Positions 54,095-63,894 are shown, counted from the first letter of the stretch. The stretch is 64,000 bases of DNA from Prosthecobacter dejongeii (GCF_014203045.1 NZ_JACHIF010000001.1:1272143-1336142); one strand, 5' to 3'. A program made the numbers and translations. Notes: generated by a model from the letters alone, not told the origin.

Positions 54095-54574
54095 ATGGAG
54101 TCCCATGAAGTCATCCGCCAGGCCTTAGACAAAGGGCATGTGAAAGAAATCGCGGCCAAAATGGGCGTGTCTCTGTCGCTTGTTTACAAGTGGGGGCAGC
54201 GTGATGAAGACGACGGTAGCGGAGCTTCTAACCCCCTCGACCGTGTGCGCCAGCTCTATGAGCTAACGGGGGATGATCACCTCATCCAGTGGCTCTGCCA
54301 GCAGGCGGAAGGCGTGCTGGTGAAAAACCCGCCCACTGGCAAGCAGCCTGGGCGCGAGGTGATGCCGGCCACGCAGGAGATCGTGCAACAGTTTGCGGAT
54401 CTCCTTTCTGCCATCAGCCAAGCCGCTGCCGATAACTGCATTAGCAAGCCTGAGGCCGCCAAAATCCGTCACGAATGGGATGAACTGAAGCGCCTCACAG
54501 AGCGCTTTGTGAAATGGTGTGAGGTAGGAGATTTCCAGCATTTGGCTGAGGATCTCCGGCGCAATCATCACTGA
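54095..54574 (+). CDS. CII-like helix-turn-helix protein
   Basis: 159 residues. An N-terminal HTH (VKEIAAKMGVSLSLVYKWGQ) resembles phage CII-type regulators. The rest is helical (LDRVRQLYELTGDDHLIQWL, then a helix with KPEAAKIRHEWDELKRLTER). CII-like proteins are found outside phages in several bacterial groups. No phage genes are present, so it is probably a chromosomal regulator of unknown targets. It lies between psd and the polyprenyl synthase gene on the same strand. Confidence 0.65.
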   Translation: MESHEVIRQALDKGHVKEIAAKMGVSLSLVYKWGQRDEDDGSGASNPLDRVRQLYELTGDDHLIQWLCQQAEGVLVKNPPTGKQPGREVMPATQEIVQQFADLLSAISQAAADNCISKPEAAKIRHEWDELKRLTERFVKWCEVGDFQHLAEDLRRNHH

Positions 54575-54609
54575 ATCCTCCTGTCTGTTTTCCCTTGTTA
54601 CCTGTTTTA

Positions 54610-55494
54610 ATGTCCGACCTGAAGACCTACCTCACGGATCGCTGCACCTTTGTGGATGCAGTTCTTGATCGCCTCATTCCTTCCGCTGAAACGGCCCCGG
54701 CCACCATCCACAAAGCCATGCGCCACAGCATCTTTGCTGGGGGGAAACGCTTGCGCCCTATCCTTTGCCTAGCGGCAGCGGAGGCAGCAGGCGGCAGCAA
54801 AGAAAGTGCCTCGTTTGCCGCAGTGGCGGTGGAGTGTCTGCATACGTATTCGCTGATTCATGACGACCTGCCCAGCATGGACAATGATGATTTCCGTCGC
54901 GGGGTGCCCACCTGCCACAAGGTGTATGGAGATGGCATCGCTATCCTCGCTGGCGATGCTTTGCAGGCCCTGGCTTTTGAGCTGGTGGTGAAGACGCCCA
55001 TCACGGTGCGTTATCACGCGGGTGCTCTGGTGACCGAGCTAGCTCGCACGGCAGGCAGTCTGCACCTTGTGGGTGGCCAGGTGGCCGACCTGGAAGGGGA
55101 GGGGAAAAAACTACCTCTGGAGTCCCTGCGTTTCATTCACGAAAACAAAACGGCTGCCCTGCTGACCACCAGCCTGAAACTGGGCGGCATGAGCGCCGAC
55201 TGTCAGCCGGAAGAATTGCAGGCGCTGAGTGATTTCGGCATGGCCACGGGCCTCGCTTTTCAGATCATTGATGACATCCTGGATGTCACTCAGACCAGTG
55301 AAAAGCTGGGCAAAAGTGCGGGTAAAGACCTCGCTTCTGAGAAATCCACTTACCCGGCACTCATCGGTCTCGATGCCTCCCGCGAGGAAGCCCACCGCCT
55401 CACCCAGGTGGCGCACGATGCCCTCGCTGTCTTCGGCAACCGCGGCGGTCGCCTGCGCGAACTGGCGGATTACTTGCTAGCTCGCGATTATTGA
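54610..55494 (+). CDS. ispA: Polyprenyl diphosphate synthase (FPP/GGPP type)
   Basis: 294 residues from ATG 54610. First Asp-rich motif HDDLPSMDNDD, preceded by GGKRLRPILCLAAAEA, and second motif IDDILD with AGKDLASEKSTYPALIGLD. The spacing DDxxxxD in the first motif is that of bacterial farnesyl/geranylgeranyl synthases. It condenses IPP with allylic diphosphates in the cytosol, feeding quinones and bactoprenol. Product chain length cannot be fixed by reading. Confidence 0.93.
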   Translation: MSDLKTYLTDRCTFVDAVLDRLIPSAETAPATIHKAMRHSIFAGGKRLRPILCLAAAEAAGGSKESASFAAVAVECLHTYSLIHDDLPSMDNDDFRRGVPTCHKVYGDGIAILAGDALQALAFELVVKTPITVRYHAGALVTELARTAGSLHLVGGQVADLEGEGKKLPLESLRFIHENKTAALLTTSLKLGGMSADCQPEELQALSDFGMATGLAFQIIDDILDVTQTSEKLGKSAGKDLASEKSTYPALIGLDASREEAHRLTQVAHDALAVFGNRGGRLRELADYLLARDY

Positions 55495-55499
55495 TCTTT

Positions 55500-56543
55500 T
55501 TAGCCTAGCAAGGCATGGGCCTCGCGCAGGGCTTGCTCGGTGGTGGCCCAGTCCATGCAGGCATCGGTGATGGATTGGCCACGGGTCAGCTCATTCAGTG
55601 GGCGGGGGAATTTCTGGTTCCCTCCCACGAGATTGCTTTCCAGCATGGCGCCGATGATGGATTCCTCCCCGGCGGCGCGCTGACGGACGATTTCGCGAAA
55701 GACTTGCGGCATGCGTTGGTGGTCTTTGGCGCAGTTGCCGTGGCTGGCGTCAATCATGATGGCGGGTTTCAGCTTCGCGGCCTCCAGAGCAGCGCGGGTC
55801 TCGGCCACGTCATCGGCCCCGTAGTTCGGGCCGTCTTCGCCGCCACGCAGGATGATGTGGCAGTCAGGATTGCCGGAGGTGGTGACGGCGGAGGCGATGC
55901 CGTCTTCGCTCACGCCTAGAAAGGTCTGCGGCTGCATGGCGGCCTTGATGGCGTTTACCGCTGGGGAGATATGGCCAAAGGTACCGTTTTTAAACCCGAG
56001 GGGCATGGATAGGCCGGAGGCCATCTGACGATGGGTTTGGGACTCCGTGGTGCGGGCCCCGACGGCGCTCCAGCAGATGAGATCGGCAATGTATTGGGGG
56101 GTGATGGGGTCCAGCAGCTCGGTGGCAGTCGCCAGGCCCAGCTCCAGCACATCACGCAGGATGCGGCGGGCAAGACGCAAGCCATCGGGGATGTTGCAGG
56201 TGCCATCCAGGTCGGGGTCCATGATCAGGCCCTTCCAGCCCACCGTGGTACGGGGTTTTTCAAAATAAACGCGCATGACAATGCATAGGCGGTCCTTTAG
56301 CTCGCGGGCCAGAGCGGCCAGTTTGGCGGCATATTCCAGCCCGGCTTCGGGGTCGTGAATGGAGCAGGGGCCCACGATGACGAGGAAGCGTTTGTCATCG
56401 CCGAACAAAATGTTGCGAATCTCTGTGCGAGCCTGGCTGACAAAGGCGGCCTGAGTTTCCGTGGGAGGCAGCTCAGCGACGAGGGCTAGCGGAGCAGGCA
56501 GGGGGATGTTGGAGGCGATGTGGACGTTGGACGTGGCGTTCAT
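55500..56543 (-). CDS. aroG: 3-deoxy-7-phosphoheptulonate synthase (class I DAHP synthase)
   Basis: 347 residues. Motifs of the AroF/G/H type: VGPCSIHDPEAGLEYAAKL, RVYFEKPRTTVGWKGLIMDP, DLICWSAVGARTTESQTHR, PLGFKNGT and IDASHGNCAKDH. It condenses PEP with erythrose-4-phosphate, the first shikimate step. Length and motifs match the E. coli isoenzymes, so amino-acid feedback control is expected, but the effector cannot be told from sequence. It converges with the polyprenyl synthase gene at a 5-bp gap. Confidence 0.95.
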   Translation of the reverse strand: MNATSNVHIASNIPLPAPLALVAELPPTETQAAFVSQARTEIRNILFGDDKRFLVIVGPCSIHDPEAGLEYAAKLAALARELKDRLCIVMRVYFEKPRTTVGWKGLIMDPDLDGTCNIPDGLRLARRILRDVLELGLATATELLDPITPQYIADLICWSAVGARTTESQTHRQMASGLSMPLGFKNGTFGHISPAVNAIKAAMQPQTFLGVSEDGIASAVTTSGNPDCHIILRGGEDGPNYGADDVAETRAALEAAKLKPAIMIDASHGNCAKDHQRMPQVFREIVRQRAAGEESIIGAMLESNLVGGNQKFPRPLNELTRGQSITDACMDWATTEQALREAHALLG

Positions 56544-56582
56544 TCAAAAGGGGCAGTGAGAGGTGGGCGAGCTTTAGGAAGC

Positions 56583-57374
56583 TCAGCTTTTGGCGGTGCC
56601 AAAAAAATGGGTGAGGGCCTCGATCATGCCTTCGCTGGCATATCGCTGCGCGACGAAGCCGCCATGGCTCTGCACGTGGGCTTTGACCACGGGAAGTCCA
56701 TTGCCTGGAGTGGCGATCATGCTGGCGTGGCGGGGATCTAGCATGGAGAGATCGTTCAGGTTATCGCCGGCCGCAAAGCACTGGCTGGCATTGAGCCCGA
56801 GCAGCCTGGCCAATTCGCTGAGGGCGGTACCTTTGCTGTAGGCGCTGTGGGCAAAGCGCAGGTAGATGCCATTGCGATGGTAGCCGATGTCTGGGAACTG
56901 CCGGATGTGGGCATCAATGAAGCTGCAAACCATGTCCAACTCCTCTTCACTGCTGCCGACGATGCCCAGTTCCCCGTAGTCTCCGGCGAGGAATTGGCCC
57001 TGAGTCTGGGTCTCCACCATTTCACGGATGGCCTTTAGGGAGGCCTGGTGGTCTTTGACGAAACGCTCGTGAGCTTTGCGCGCCTGTTTGTTCCAGGGGC
57101 CAAAGTCGGTCCACTTGCTGAACAGCCCAGGTTTGTAGATATCGCACTCCATGGCGATGATGTAGTCAGGCTCCATGAAAATGCCGTATTGAGCCAGTCC
57201 CTGGAGGGTCTGGGGGAGGCTACGGCCGGTGTTGATGACCCAGGCAGCACCTAGGTTGCGCAGTTGCTGGATCATCTGCCCCAGCATGGGGTGAAACACA
57301 GGCGTGCTATCGTGATGCACCAGCGTGCCATCGAAATCGAAGGAGAGGATGAACGTGGGCTTGCGAGCTGCCAT
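56583..57374 (-). CDS. HAD-superfamily phosphatase (S6PP/Cof-like)
   Basis: 263 residues from ATG 57374 (MAARKPTFILSFDFDGTLV). HAD motif I is DFDGTLVHH, motif II is VINTGRSLPQ, motif III uses the Lys of AYSKGTALSELARLLG, and motif IV is AGDNLNDLSML. The cap between motifs II and III is of the Cof/sucrose-phosphate-phosphatase class. The substrate is probably a sugar phosphate. A small gap (about 40 bp) separates it from aroG, with which it may be co-transcribed. Confidence 0.88.
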   Translation of the reverse strand: MAARKPTFILSFDFDGTLVHHDSTPVFHPMLGQMIQQLRNLGAAWVINTGRSLPQTLQGLAQYGIFMEPDYIIAMECDIYKPGLFSKWTDFGPWNKQARKAHERFVKDHQASLKAIREMVETQTQGQFLAGDYGELGIVGSSEEELDMVCSFIDAHIRQFPDIGYHRNGIYLRFAHSAYSKGTALSELARLLGLNASQCFAAGDNLNDLSMLDPRHASMIATPGNGLPVVKAHVQSHGGFVAQRYASEGMIEALTHFFGTAKS

Positions 57375-57423
57375 GGGGGGAAGGCTGCACTCTACCCGTG
57401 GCACGGGGGAGTCAAGGCAGGCT

Positions 57424-58827
57424 TCAGGCGGCAGCGAAGGCAGATCTCCAGAATTGGGTCAACGTCATGGCCAGGAGCAGCCAGAGGGTGATCTGATAAC
57501 CACGGCTGACGAGCCAGCTCGCCCCTCGCCGCCGGGCCCGGCGCAGCACACTTTCACAGCCCCAGAGGAGACTGAGGGTAAGCGGCGCAGTGAGGGCGTG
57601 CAGGTAATTGGCAGGCATGACGGCCACATCCCAGGCGGCAATGACACCATAGGTCAGGGTGGCGGTGATTAAAAACAGCACGGTGGGCACCGTCTCAGGA
57701 TGCAGGCGTTCACCCGCATGGCAGGCCTTGGGGGTCGAGAAACGACAGGCGAGGGTGAAGGCGAATAGCAGGACAAAAAGCACGGCCAGCACCTCTCCGC
57801 CACGGCCTTTCAAGCGGCCTAACAAGAGGGCCGCGCCTGCCAGAAGGCGCTGCTGGGCCTCTTGGGTGGAGTGAGTTTGAAAGTACAAGTGAGCGCTGGG
57901 CTGGGCAAGCGCGGGGATCTTTTCCAGGCTAGCTCGATCTGGGTGGTTCTCGATCCAGGTTTCTGCAGCTTCCCGGTGATCCAGCCAGCGGATCGAGTCG
58001 GTGTAATGAAAGGCGGCATGGCCAAACTGGCGATTGGCCTCTGTCATGCGCGGACCTGCGATGAAGCCGACGGCTGTGACCAGTAGCAGGAGGCCGAACA
58101 GATGATTGCGCCGCACCCACAGGGAAGTGCCTTCGTGCGTGCACCAGTGGGCCGCCATCCAGCCCCAGAGGGCTCGCAGGGTACTGACGATGATAAATAC
58201 GGCGACCAGGGGCAGGATGCGATCCACGGACAGGTAGGCCAAGGCCCCAAAACCACCGACCAAACCGTAAACCCACAGCGAATTCCGTTGCAGCGCGTAC
58301 AGACAAGCCAGCCAGGTGAGCAGAAGAAACAGGTGGAAAAGGGTAGCCCCTGAAAAAGTGGCCACCGTCCCTAGCCACCCGTGAAAAGCCGTCAAGGCGA
58401 CGACCAATAAGGCGGCGGGCAGGGCGAAGTGGCGTGCGCATACCAAGCCCAATAAAATCAAGCCCCCCAGGGTGAGACCCACGCGGAACCAGGCAAGGTC
58501 ATGCAGGGAGCCCGTTAAATTTTGGACATCCAGACTTAACGCGGCTAACCAGGGCCAAAGCGGCTGGACAAGGCCATCGGTGCGATGCGGGACGAGTTTT
58601 TTTAGCGGGTCAGAGACGCTGTGGGTGAAGTCGGGCTTAAAATCCGCCTGCGTGGCTTGGGTCAACGCCAAATGCCGCTGCTCCAGCGGGCTTAAAGGGG
58701 AAGCCAGGCCCTGCTCAATTTTTTGTCCTGCCAAGAACACATATCCCCAGGCGATGCAGCCCATCATCAGCGCCCAAACAGCCCAGCGTAACCAAGAAAT
58801 GGGGCTGGGAGGGGGGAGCGCGACCAT
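57424..58827 (-). CDS. Polytopic membrane protein, unknown
   Basis: 467 residues with about ten hydrophobic segments (for example WLRWAVWALMMGCIAWGYVF, LGGLILLGLVCARHFALPAA, LFHLFLLLTWLACLYALQRN, PLVAVFIIVSTLRALWGWMA) and a larger soluble loop near residues 280-330. The topology recalls GT39/ArnT-type glycosyltransferases, but I do not see a firm motif. No neighbour suggests a substrate. Confidence 0.7.
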   Translation of the reverse strand: MVALPPPSPISWLRWAVWALMMGCIAWGYVFLAGQKIEQGLASPLSPLEQRHLALTQATQADFKPDFTHSVSDPLKKLVPHRTDGLVQPLWPWLAALSLDVQNLTGSLHDLAWFRVGLTLGGLILLGLVCARHFALPAALLVVALTAFHGWLGTVATFSGATLFHLFLLLTWLACLYALQRNSLWVYGLVGGFGALAYLSVDRILPLVAVFIIVSTLRALWGWMAAHWCTHEGTSLWVRRNHLFGLLLLVTAVGFIAGPRMTEANRQFGHAAFHYTDSIRWLDHREAAETWIENHPDRASLEKIPALAQPSAHLYFQTHSTQEAQQRLLAGAALLLGRLKGRGGEVLAVLFVLLFAFTLACRFSTPKACHAGERLHPETVPTVLFLITATLTYGVIAAWDVAVMPANYLHALTAPLTLSLLWGCESVLRRARRRGASWLVSRGYQITLWLLLAMTLTQFWRSAFAAA

Positions 58828-58918
58828 GCAGACAAAGGAGGGGGTTCCTTCTTATGCCACGTGCCGCCCGGAACATGCAAAAAGAAAATGGCCGCTGTAG
58901 CCCTGGGAACACGGGGTT

Positions 58919-61189
58919 CTATTTACCTGCGGGTTGGGCTCTCGGCACCTCCTCCAGAGGCATGCCAAAACGTAGGGTCTCTTCCATGATGCGAGAACGT
59001 TTCGCCTCGATGCTGTTGGGGCTATCCAAATGGGCGGTGGAGTTGATGATTTTAGGCTGGATGAAGATGAGCAATTCATCCCGCGACGTGGATTTCTCCG
59101 TGGTGCCAAAAAGATGCTTCAGCACAGGGACGCGGCGGAGGAAAATACCGCCCCGCTCAGTCTTGCCCGTCCGCTCTGTGATGAGCCCGCCTAGGACCAC
59201 GGTGGCCCCGTCCCGCACTGTCACCGTGGTGAGTAATTCTTGGGTGCCGATGGTGGGCACGGTGTTTCCAGAGATGGTCTGTTCTCCCACGATGTTGTCA
59301 TTCACCTGAGCGATGCGCAGGGTCACTTCATTGTCGTTATTGATCAGGGGTACCACTTCTAGCTTTAGCACCACGTCTCGGTAGTCAATGCTAGCGCTGG
59401 TGGCAGCGATGTTGTTGATGCCTGCATTCGAAAGGATATTCACGGGCACGGCGATACGCTGACCGCTGGAAATGACGGCCTTGCCATTGTTCGTGGTGTA
59501 CATGCTAGGGCTGGACAGCACCTTGAAGTCCTTGTTTCCTTCCAAGACATTCACGTAGCGGCTGAGTGAACCGAGCTGGCCATAAAAGCTCATGGAACCG
59601 GTACCGAAGTTTTCCAGATTGAAGGGAATGTCCAGAGCACCAGCGACCCCTGTGCCTCCGCCAGGGGAGGTGACGTTTTTCTGCCGCAGGGTGAAATCAT
59701 CCAGCATGTTCAAGAAATCGAAACCGTAGTTGAAATCGCCCCCCAGGTTGAGTTGGCCGATGATGGTGCTGATGTACACCTGCTGTGGCCGCACATCCAT
59801 TTCCTGGATGAGCTGGTCAATGACGGCGATGTGCTCGGGCGAGCCGCTGACGACGAGGCTATTGGACTGCGGTTCCGCGATGAGCAGGGTCTTGCCCACC
59901 ACGAGGGATTCGGGCGCAGAGACAGCGTCAGGATCATCCAGCAGGCTACGCTCGGCGCGGCTGTTCTGGCCATTCCCATTGAAGCCGAAACCGCTTTGCC
60001 CACCCTGCCCGTAGGCGTTGTTCAGGCCGGAGCTGTCCCGTGAGGCATCTGTGGAGGGGGTATTGGAACTGGCGGTGGGGCGTCGGCTGCTGCTGCTGCG
60101 TCGTCCCCCCCCGGAGGCGGCATCCGCCCCGTCATTCTGGATGTCGGTATCCTTCGCCAGGGCATTGTAGGCCACGGGTAAAAAATCGCCCACGTCCAGG
60201 TAGGCCAGCTTGCGCTTCAGAAAGGTCACGTCATCGGCCTGCTGATCCAGCTTATCTACCAGCCCACGGATGTAGGTGATATCCACCGGACGAGCGATGA
60301 CAAGGAGGCTGTTGGTGCGGCGATGGGGGATGACTTTGACCCGGGCCACGCTGGGGTTGGTATTGGCCGTATTGGCGGCACCCAGGGGATTAACTGCGGG
60401 GGCGCGACTGCCATTGGCCGCCACAGCGGGCGGCGCAGGGGCTGCCTGGGCAGGCGCAGCCTCCGTTTTTTCCTCTTCAGCATAGATCTCGCTGATGATT
60501 TCGGCCACGCTTTCAGCATCGCTGCGCTCCAGTTTGATCATTTCATTGGCGATTTCTGCCGGCGGCACATCAATCACCTGGGCGATCTCATAGATGCTGC
60601 GGATGGTGGTGCTGTTCTCGGTGATGATCAGAGCCGCCGCATTTTTCATGGGCATGATGGCTCCGTAGCTATGCAGCTTGATCACCTGCTGAAAAGCCTT
60701 GGAAGCTTCGTCCGGGGAGATGTGCACCAAAGGCATTACAAAATGGCACAGCTCTTCATTGTCTGGCAGGTCCTTGATGGAATTATAGACTTTGAGTCCC
60801 TCAGGCGTAGGGCTTTTACCGCCATTGTGATGAATGAGTTTCACCGTCGTAGCATCCACTGGAATGATGGCGTAACCATTCAGCAGCAAGGTCGCCTCGA
60901 TAAACGCGACGGCTTCACGGCGTGTGAGAGGCTGCGGAGCGATGATGCGCAGCGGCTCTCCCTGGAGAGCGGAGTCCAAAATGATCTTTTTCCCTGTGAT
61001 CTGAGTATAAAAAGGAATAATGGCCTGCACGGGTGTGCTGGGGAAGTTCACCTTGATGGTAGCGCTATCATCAGCCGGAAAACCCTGCTGAGCATGGGAA
61101 GTAGCCAAAATCAGTGCGCCCAAAGCAATGGCGATCAGCAGTCGCTTAGCGACGTGTCGTGGGGAGGAATGGACGTATAGAGCAGGCAT
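58919..61189 (-). CDS. Secretin of the GspD/PilQ family
   Basis: 756 residues from ATG 61189, with a signal peptide (RLLIAIALGALILATSHA). N0/N1-type domains (IKVNFPSTPVQAIIPFYTQI; FVMPLVHISPDEASKAFQQV; MIKLERSDAESVAEIISEIY) are split by Pro/Ala/Ser/Asn-rich linkers. The secretin core contains VLSSPSMYTTNNGKAVISSG and ends GGIFLRRVPVLKHLFG with ELLIFIQPKII. It forms the outer-membrane gate of a type II secretion or type IV pilus system. No other gsp or pil genes are in the window, so its machine is encoded elsewhere. Confidence 0.93.
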   Translation of the reverse strand: MPALYVHSSPRHVAKRLLIAIALGALILATSHAQQGFPADDSATIKVNFPSTPVQAIIPFYTQITGKKIILDSALQGEPLRIIAPQPLTRREAVAFIEATLLLNGYAIIPVDATTVKLIHHNGGKSPTPEGLKVYNSIKDLPDNEELCHFVMPLVHISPDEASKAFQQVIKLHSYGAIMPMKNAAALIITENSTTIRSIYEIAQVIDVPPAEIANEMIKLERSDAESVAEIISEIYAEEEKTEAAPAQAAPAPPAVAANGSRAPAVNPLGAANTANTNPSVARVKVIPHRRTNSLLVIARPVDITYIRGLVDKLDQQADDVTFLKRKLAYLDVGDFLPVAYNALAKDTDIQNDGADAASGGGRRSSSSRRPTASSNTPSTDASRDSSGLNNAYGQGGQSGFGFNGNGQNSRAERSLLDDPDAVSAPESLVVGKTLLIAEPQSNSLVVSGSPEHIAVIDQLIQEMDVRPQQVYISTIIGQLNLGGDFNYGFDFLNMLDDFTLRQKNVTSPGGGTGVAGALDIPFNLENFGTGSMSFYGQLGSLSRYVNVLEGNKDFKVLSSPSMYTTNNGKAVISSGQRIAVPVNILSNAGINNIAATSASIDYRDVVLKLEVVPLINNDNEVTLRIAQVNDNIVGEQTISGNTVPTIGTQELLTTVTVRDGATVVLGGLITERTGKTERGGIFLRRVPVLKHLFGTTEKSTSRDELLIFIQPKIINSTAHLDSPNSIEAKRSRIMEETLRFGMPLEEVPRAQPAGK

Positions 61190-61306
61190 AAGGAGCCAAA
61201 ACCACACCTATTATATTTTCCATAACATCAAAGGCAATGGAAATATTCGTTTTTGTTAAAAATCAAACAAATGGTTGCCAGGCGAGACTAGGCCTCTCCA
61301 ATTTTT

Positions 61307-61867
61307 TTATTTTCCGAGCCAATCCTGCAAATCCGCAATGCCTGTGCGCAAGAGGGCGATGATTTCGTGAGCCAGAGGTGTGCCTTTTTGCCAGAGCCAG
61401 GCAACACCTAAGAGCCAAACGATGCTTTGAATCACCAATAGAACCATCACCACCGTCTCGATCCAGCGCGGCCAATAGAGAAGATAGCCCTTTGCATCCG
61501 CCCTGGAAGAATAGATGCGATCTTGGAAAACGGCCCTCGCCCCTTTCCACAAAAGAGGCGGAAAAAAGAGAAAGCCGCTGATCAATCTCTGCAAAACCAC
61601 TCCAGCCCGCTGATCTACCGGCACCTTGGCATAGTCACGTAGGCGGGCGGTGCGCCGCCGGGTGGTGATGTCACGGACTGTCGCGGGATCTGCGGGGTCA
61701 ATTTGCAATTCTTCTAATTGGCGCAGCGGCGTCCACTCCGTCGAGCCTTCTCGACGCACGAGATCACTATCGCGAATGGACCCGTATGCGATGTAGCCAT
61801 AAAGATCATCTAGGCTACAGGGCCCGACGGTTTTCTGGCCTTTCGAGATGTAATAAAGAGAATCCAA
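61307..61867 (-). CDS. GYF_2-domain membrane protein
   Basis: 186 residues. The N-terminal GYF_2 domain is clear: LYYISKGQKTVGPCSLDDLY, then GSIRDSDLVRREGSTEWTPL. A basic linker leads to hydrophobic segments (FLFFPPLLWKGARAVF and ETVVMVLLVIQSIVWLLGVA). GYF_2 domains bind proline-rich or membrane partners and are frequent in Planctomycetes and Verrucomicrobia, which supports the taxonomic guess. Function unknown. Confidence 0.85.
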   Translation of the reverse strand: MDSLYYISKGQKTVGPCSLDDLYGYIAYGSIRDSDLVRREGSTEWTPLRQLEELQIDPADPATVRDITTRRRTARLRDYAKVPVDQRAGVVLQRLISGFLFFPPLLWKGARAVFQDRIYSSRADAKGYLLYWPRWIETVVMVLLVIQSIVWLLGVAWLWQKGTPLAHEIIALLRTGIADLQDWLGK

Positions 61868-61941
61868 GAGACGGGAGTGGGATGACGCGAAGTACGTTCG
61901 CTAGCATTTCCCGATCCTGTCAACTAAGAAGCCTCACTTTC

Positions 61942-62913
61942 TCAGGCTTTTTCTTTAATATGTGCCCAGCAATGGACATGCGGGTCTCCCCGGAAATACC
62001 AAATCATGGATGGGCCCTCAATCTGCCACACGTCCCATACCCCATCTTTACCCACATCCTGATTTTGGTAAAAGGCCATGTGGAGGTGATCAAACCCTGC
62101 GGCTTCGATGTATTGGAGGGATTCTTTTGCATCCTCGGGGCGGAAAGGTTTGAGGAGATCGCCCAGGACTTGGCGCACGAGTCCCTTTTGGTCAGCCGTC
62201 AGTTCCGTCATGGGAATGCCATCCAGTCCAGAGGTTTTACCGGTCAGTTTCACGGTTTTATTGCCCGTTTCCTCACGAGAGTCTCCTTTCAATGCGAGCT
62301 GTCGTTGCCGACCGTCCAGCGCTTGAAAGACTTCATTGGCGCGTTTGGCCTGGTACCAATAGGCATTGCCGGCGTGATCAGGCTTTTCATAAAATCCCTT
62401 GGCCGCATGGCCATAAAAGATCGGCCCACCAAAAGCGGTGCCCGTCTCACTGTTTCCATCGCAGCGGCGGGTACAGTGACGGCCCGTGAGCACGAATTCG
62501 AATTTCCCAGATCCCGGCTGACCAAAAAGAGCGATGGAAGAGCTGGCAAAGCCTCCATCGCTCTTATTGTCCTGATCAAACTGGCGCCAAACTTCCTTCT
62601 TATATTCCTCGCTGTGCAGCCCATCAAAAATTTGGCGCACGAGATCCTGCTGATCCGCCCCTAGAACCTCACCGATTTTTTGAGGCGTGATGTGCCAGTT
62701 ATTATCCACTTTAAGACGGCGCGCGTCCTCCCAGCCAAAACACAGCAGCTTCCGCTGTTCTTCTTTGAGGCTGCCGTAGAGTTGTTGAACGAGCGTTTCA
62801 GATTTGGGCAAAGCTTCCACAGCCTGTAGAGCGGGCACGGCCAGTAAACCCGAGGCCAGTGCCCGGCTGCTGCGCTGGAGAAACTGGCGGCGGGAAGAGA
62901 GAGCTGTATTCAT
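61942..62913 (-). CDS. Tat-exported DUF3500 family protein
   Basis: 323 residues. The start carries a twin-arginine type signal, SRRQFLQRSSRALASGLLAV, followed by the Ala-rich hydrophobic region. The body matches the DUF3500 pattern: LKEEQRKLLCFGWED, NNWHITPQKIGEVL, SIALFGQPGSGKFEFVLTGR and GGPIFYGHA. Function of the family is unknown. Export by Tat suggests a folded, possibly cofactor-bearing periplasmic protein. The long C-terminal part ends near CWAHIKEKA. Confidence 0.7.
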   Translation of the reverse strand: MNTALSSRRQFLQRSSRALASGLLAVPALQAVEALPKSETLVQQLYGSLKEEQRKLLCFGWEDARRLKVDNNWHITPQKIGEVLGADQQDLVRQIFDGLHSEEYKKEVWRQFDQDNKSDGGFASSSIALFGQPGSGKFEFVLTGRHCTRRCDGNSETGTAFGGPIFYGHAAKGFYEKPDHAGNAYWYQAKRANEVFQALDGRQRQLALKGDSREETGNKTVKLTGKTSGLDGIPMTELTADQKGLVRQVLGDLLKPFRPEDAKESLQYIEAAGFDHLHMAFYQNQDVGKDGVWDVWQIEGPSMIWYFRGDPHVHCWAHIKEKA

Positions 62914-63010
62914 AGCAGTGACTCAGGAAACGTTCAGAGTAGGCCAACCCTTGAATAAAGATGCAGATTCTGTGTTGAGAAGCCTCTGGGGCAGCGCTGA
63001 TTGCCCTGAA

Positions 63011-63766
63011 ATGAACGGAACGGACCCTGACCACGCAGCCCCCACCCCAGCCAGCCCACTGTCTGCAAACGTGGAAATCACTGACCAAGCTAGGCTGGAG
63101 GACGAAACCACTCGTTCCATGGGCCGGGAAAATCGGCGCATGCTCATCCTCGTGGGGATCATCGCCTTCTTTCTCCTGGTCGCTCATTTTACACCCCTGA
63201 AAGCATGGCTCACCAACATCCAGGCCTGGAAAGACTTTGTGGATGAACTCGGCTGGATAGGCCACCTCAGCTTCATCCTCGCCTGCGCGGGTGGGGTCAT
63301 GATAGGGTTACCTCGCTTGCCGCTCTGCGCTGGTGCAGGCCTCATCTTTGGTTTTGTGGAAGGCCTGGGTTTATCGTTAGCGGGATCGGTAATGGGGTCC
63401 TATGGCGCTTTTTTAATGACACGCGCCGGAGCGCGCCGGGCGGTACTGGCACGGGCGGAAAAATGGCCGTGGCTGCGCCAGATGCTGGAGAAACCTTCCT
63501 GGCTGAAAGTTTTCTGGGTGCGCCAGATGATGCTGCCAGGCCTGGTCCTCAATGTCCTCCTAGGCGTGACGGAGGTGGCACACGCCACCTTTTTGTTCGG
63601 CACTCTGGCGGGGTATCTCCCTCTAAATGTTGCCTTTACCTTAGTAGGCAGCGGGTTGGGCAAAGGATCGCTAGCACACTCGTTGACGCAATTGTTAGGC
63701 GCGCTGGCCGTGGTCAACGTGGTGGGATGGTTAGTCTGGCGCCTGGCGCGCAAGCGCCAGGCCTAA
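63011..63766 (+). CDS. VTT-domain membrane protein (TVP38/DedA-like)
   Basis: 251 residues from ATG 63011; the frame is open upstream across the start of the divergent DUF3500 gene, so the later ATG is preferred. After a polar N-terminus of about 45 residues, the hydrophobic parts run MLILVGIIAFFLLVA, LSFILACAGGVMIGLPRLPL, LIFGFVEGLGLSLAGSVMGS, then VRQMMLPGLVLNVLLG and LFGTLAGYLPLNVAF. The G-x-x-x-G-rich pair of re-entrant segments is that of the VTT/SNARE-associated family, implicated in lipid scrambling. It is the last complete gene. Confidence 0.85.
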   Translation: MNGTDPDHAAPTPASPLSANVEITDQARLEDETTRSMGRENRRMLILVGIIAFFLLVAHFTPLKAWLTNIQAWKDFVDELGWIGHLSFILACAGGVMIGLPRLPLCAGAGLIFGFVEGLGLSLAGSVMGSYGAFLMTRAGARRAVLARAEKWPWLRQMLEKPSWLKVFWVRQMMLPGLVLNVLLGVTEVAHATFLFGTLAGYLPLNVAFTLVGSGLGKGSLAHSLTQLLGALAVVNVVGWLVWRLARKRQA

Positions 63767-63782
63767 CTATCAATATTGGTTA

Positions 63783-63894
63783 GGGGGTGAGGGTGGAGTG
63801 GGGAAGTTGGGGTGTTTTTTGGGAAGAAGGGGAGTTGGGCGGGTGAGGAGGCGTTAAAAACGGTGATTTTGGGGGTAAAAGAGGGTTTTTGGGG
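63783..63894 (+). repeat. G-run-rich, low-complexity tract
   Basis: Eleven runs of three or more G (for example at 63783-63787, 63800-63803, 63809-63812, 63829-63832, 63871-63875, 63891-63894) occur on one strand within about 110 bases, with almost no C. It could form G-quadruplexes on the plus strand. No gene, terminator or repeat unit explains it. Confidence 0.6.
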
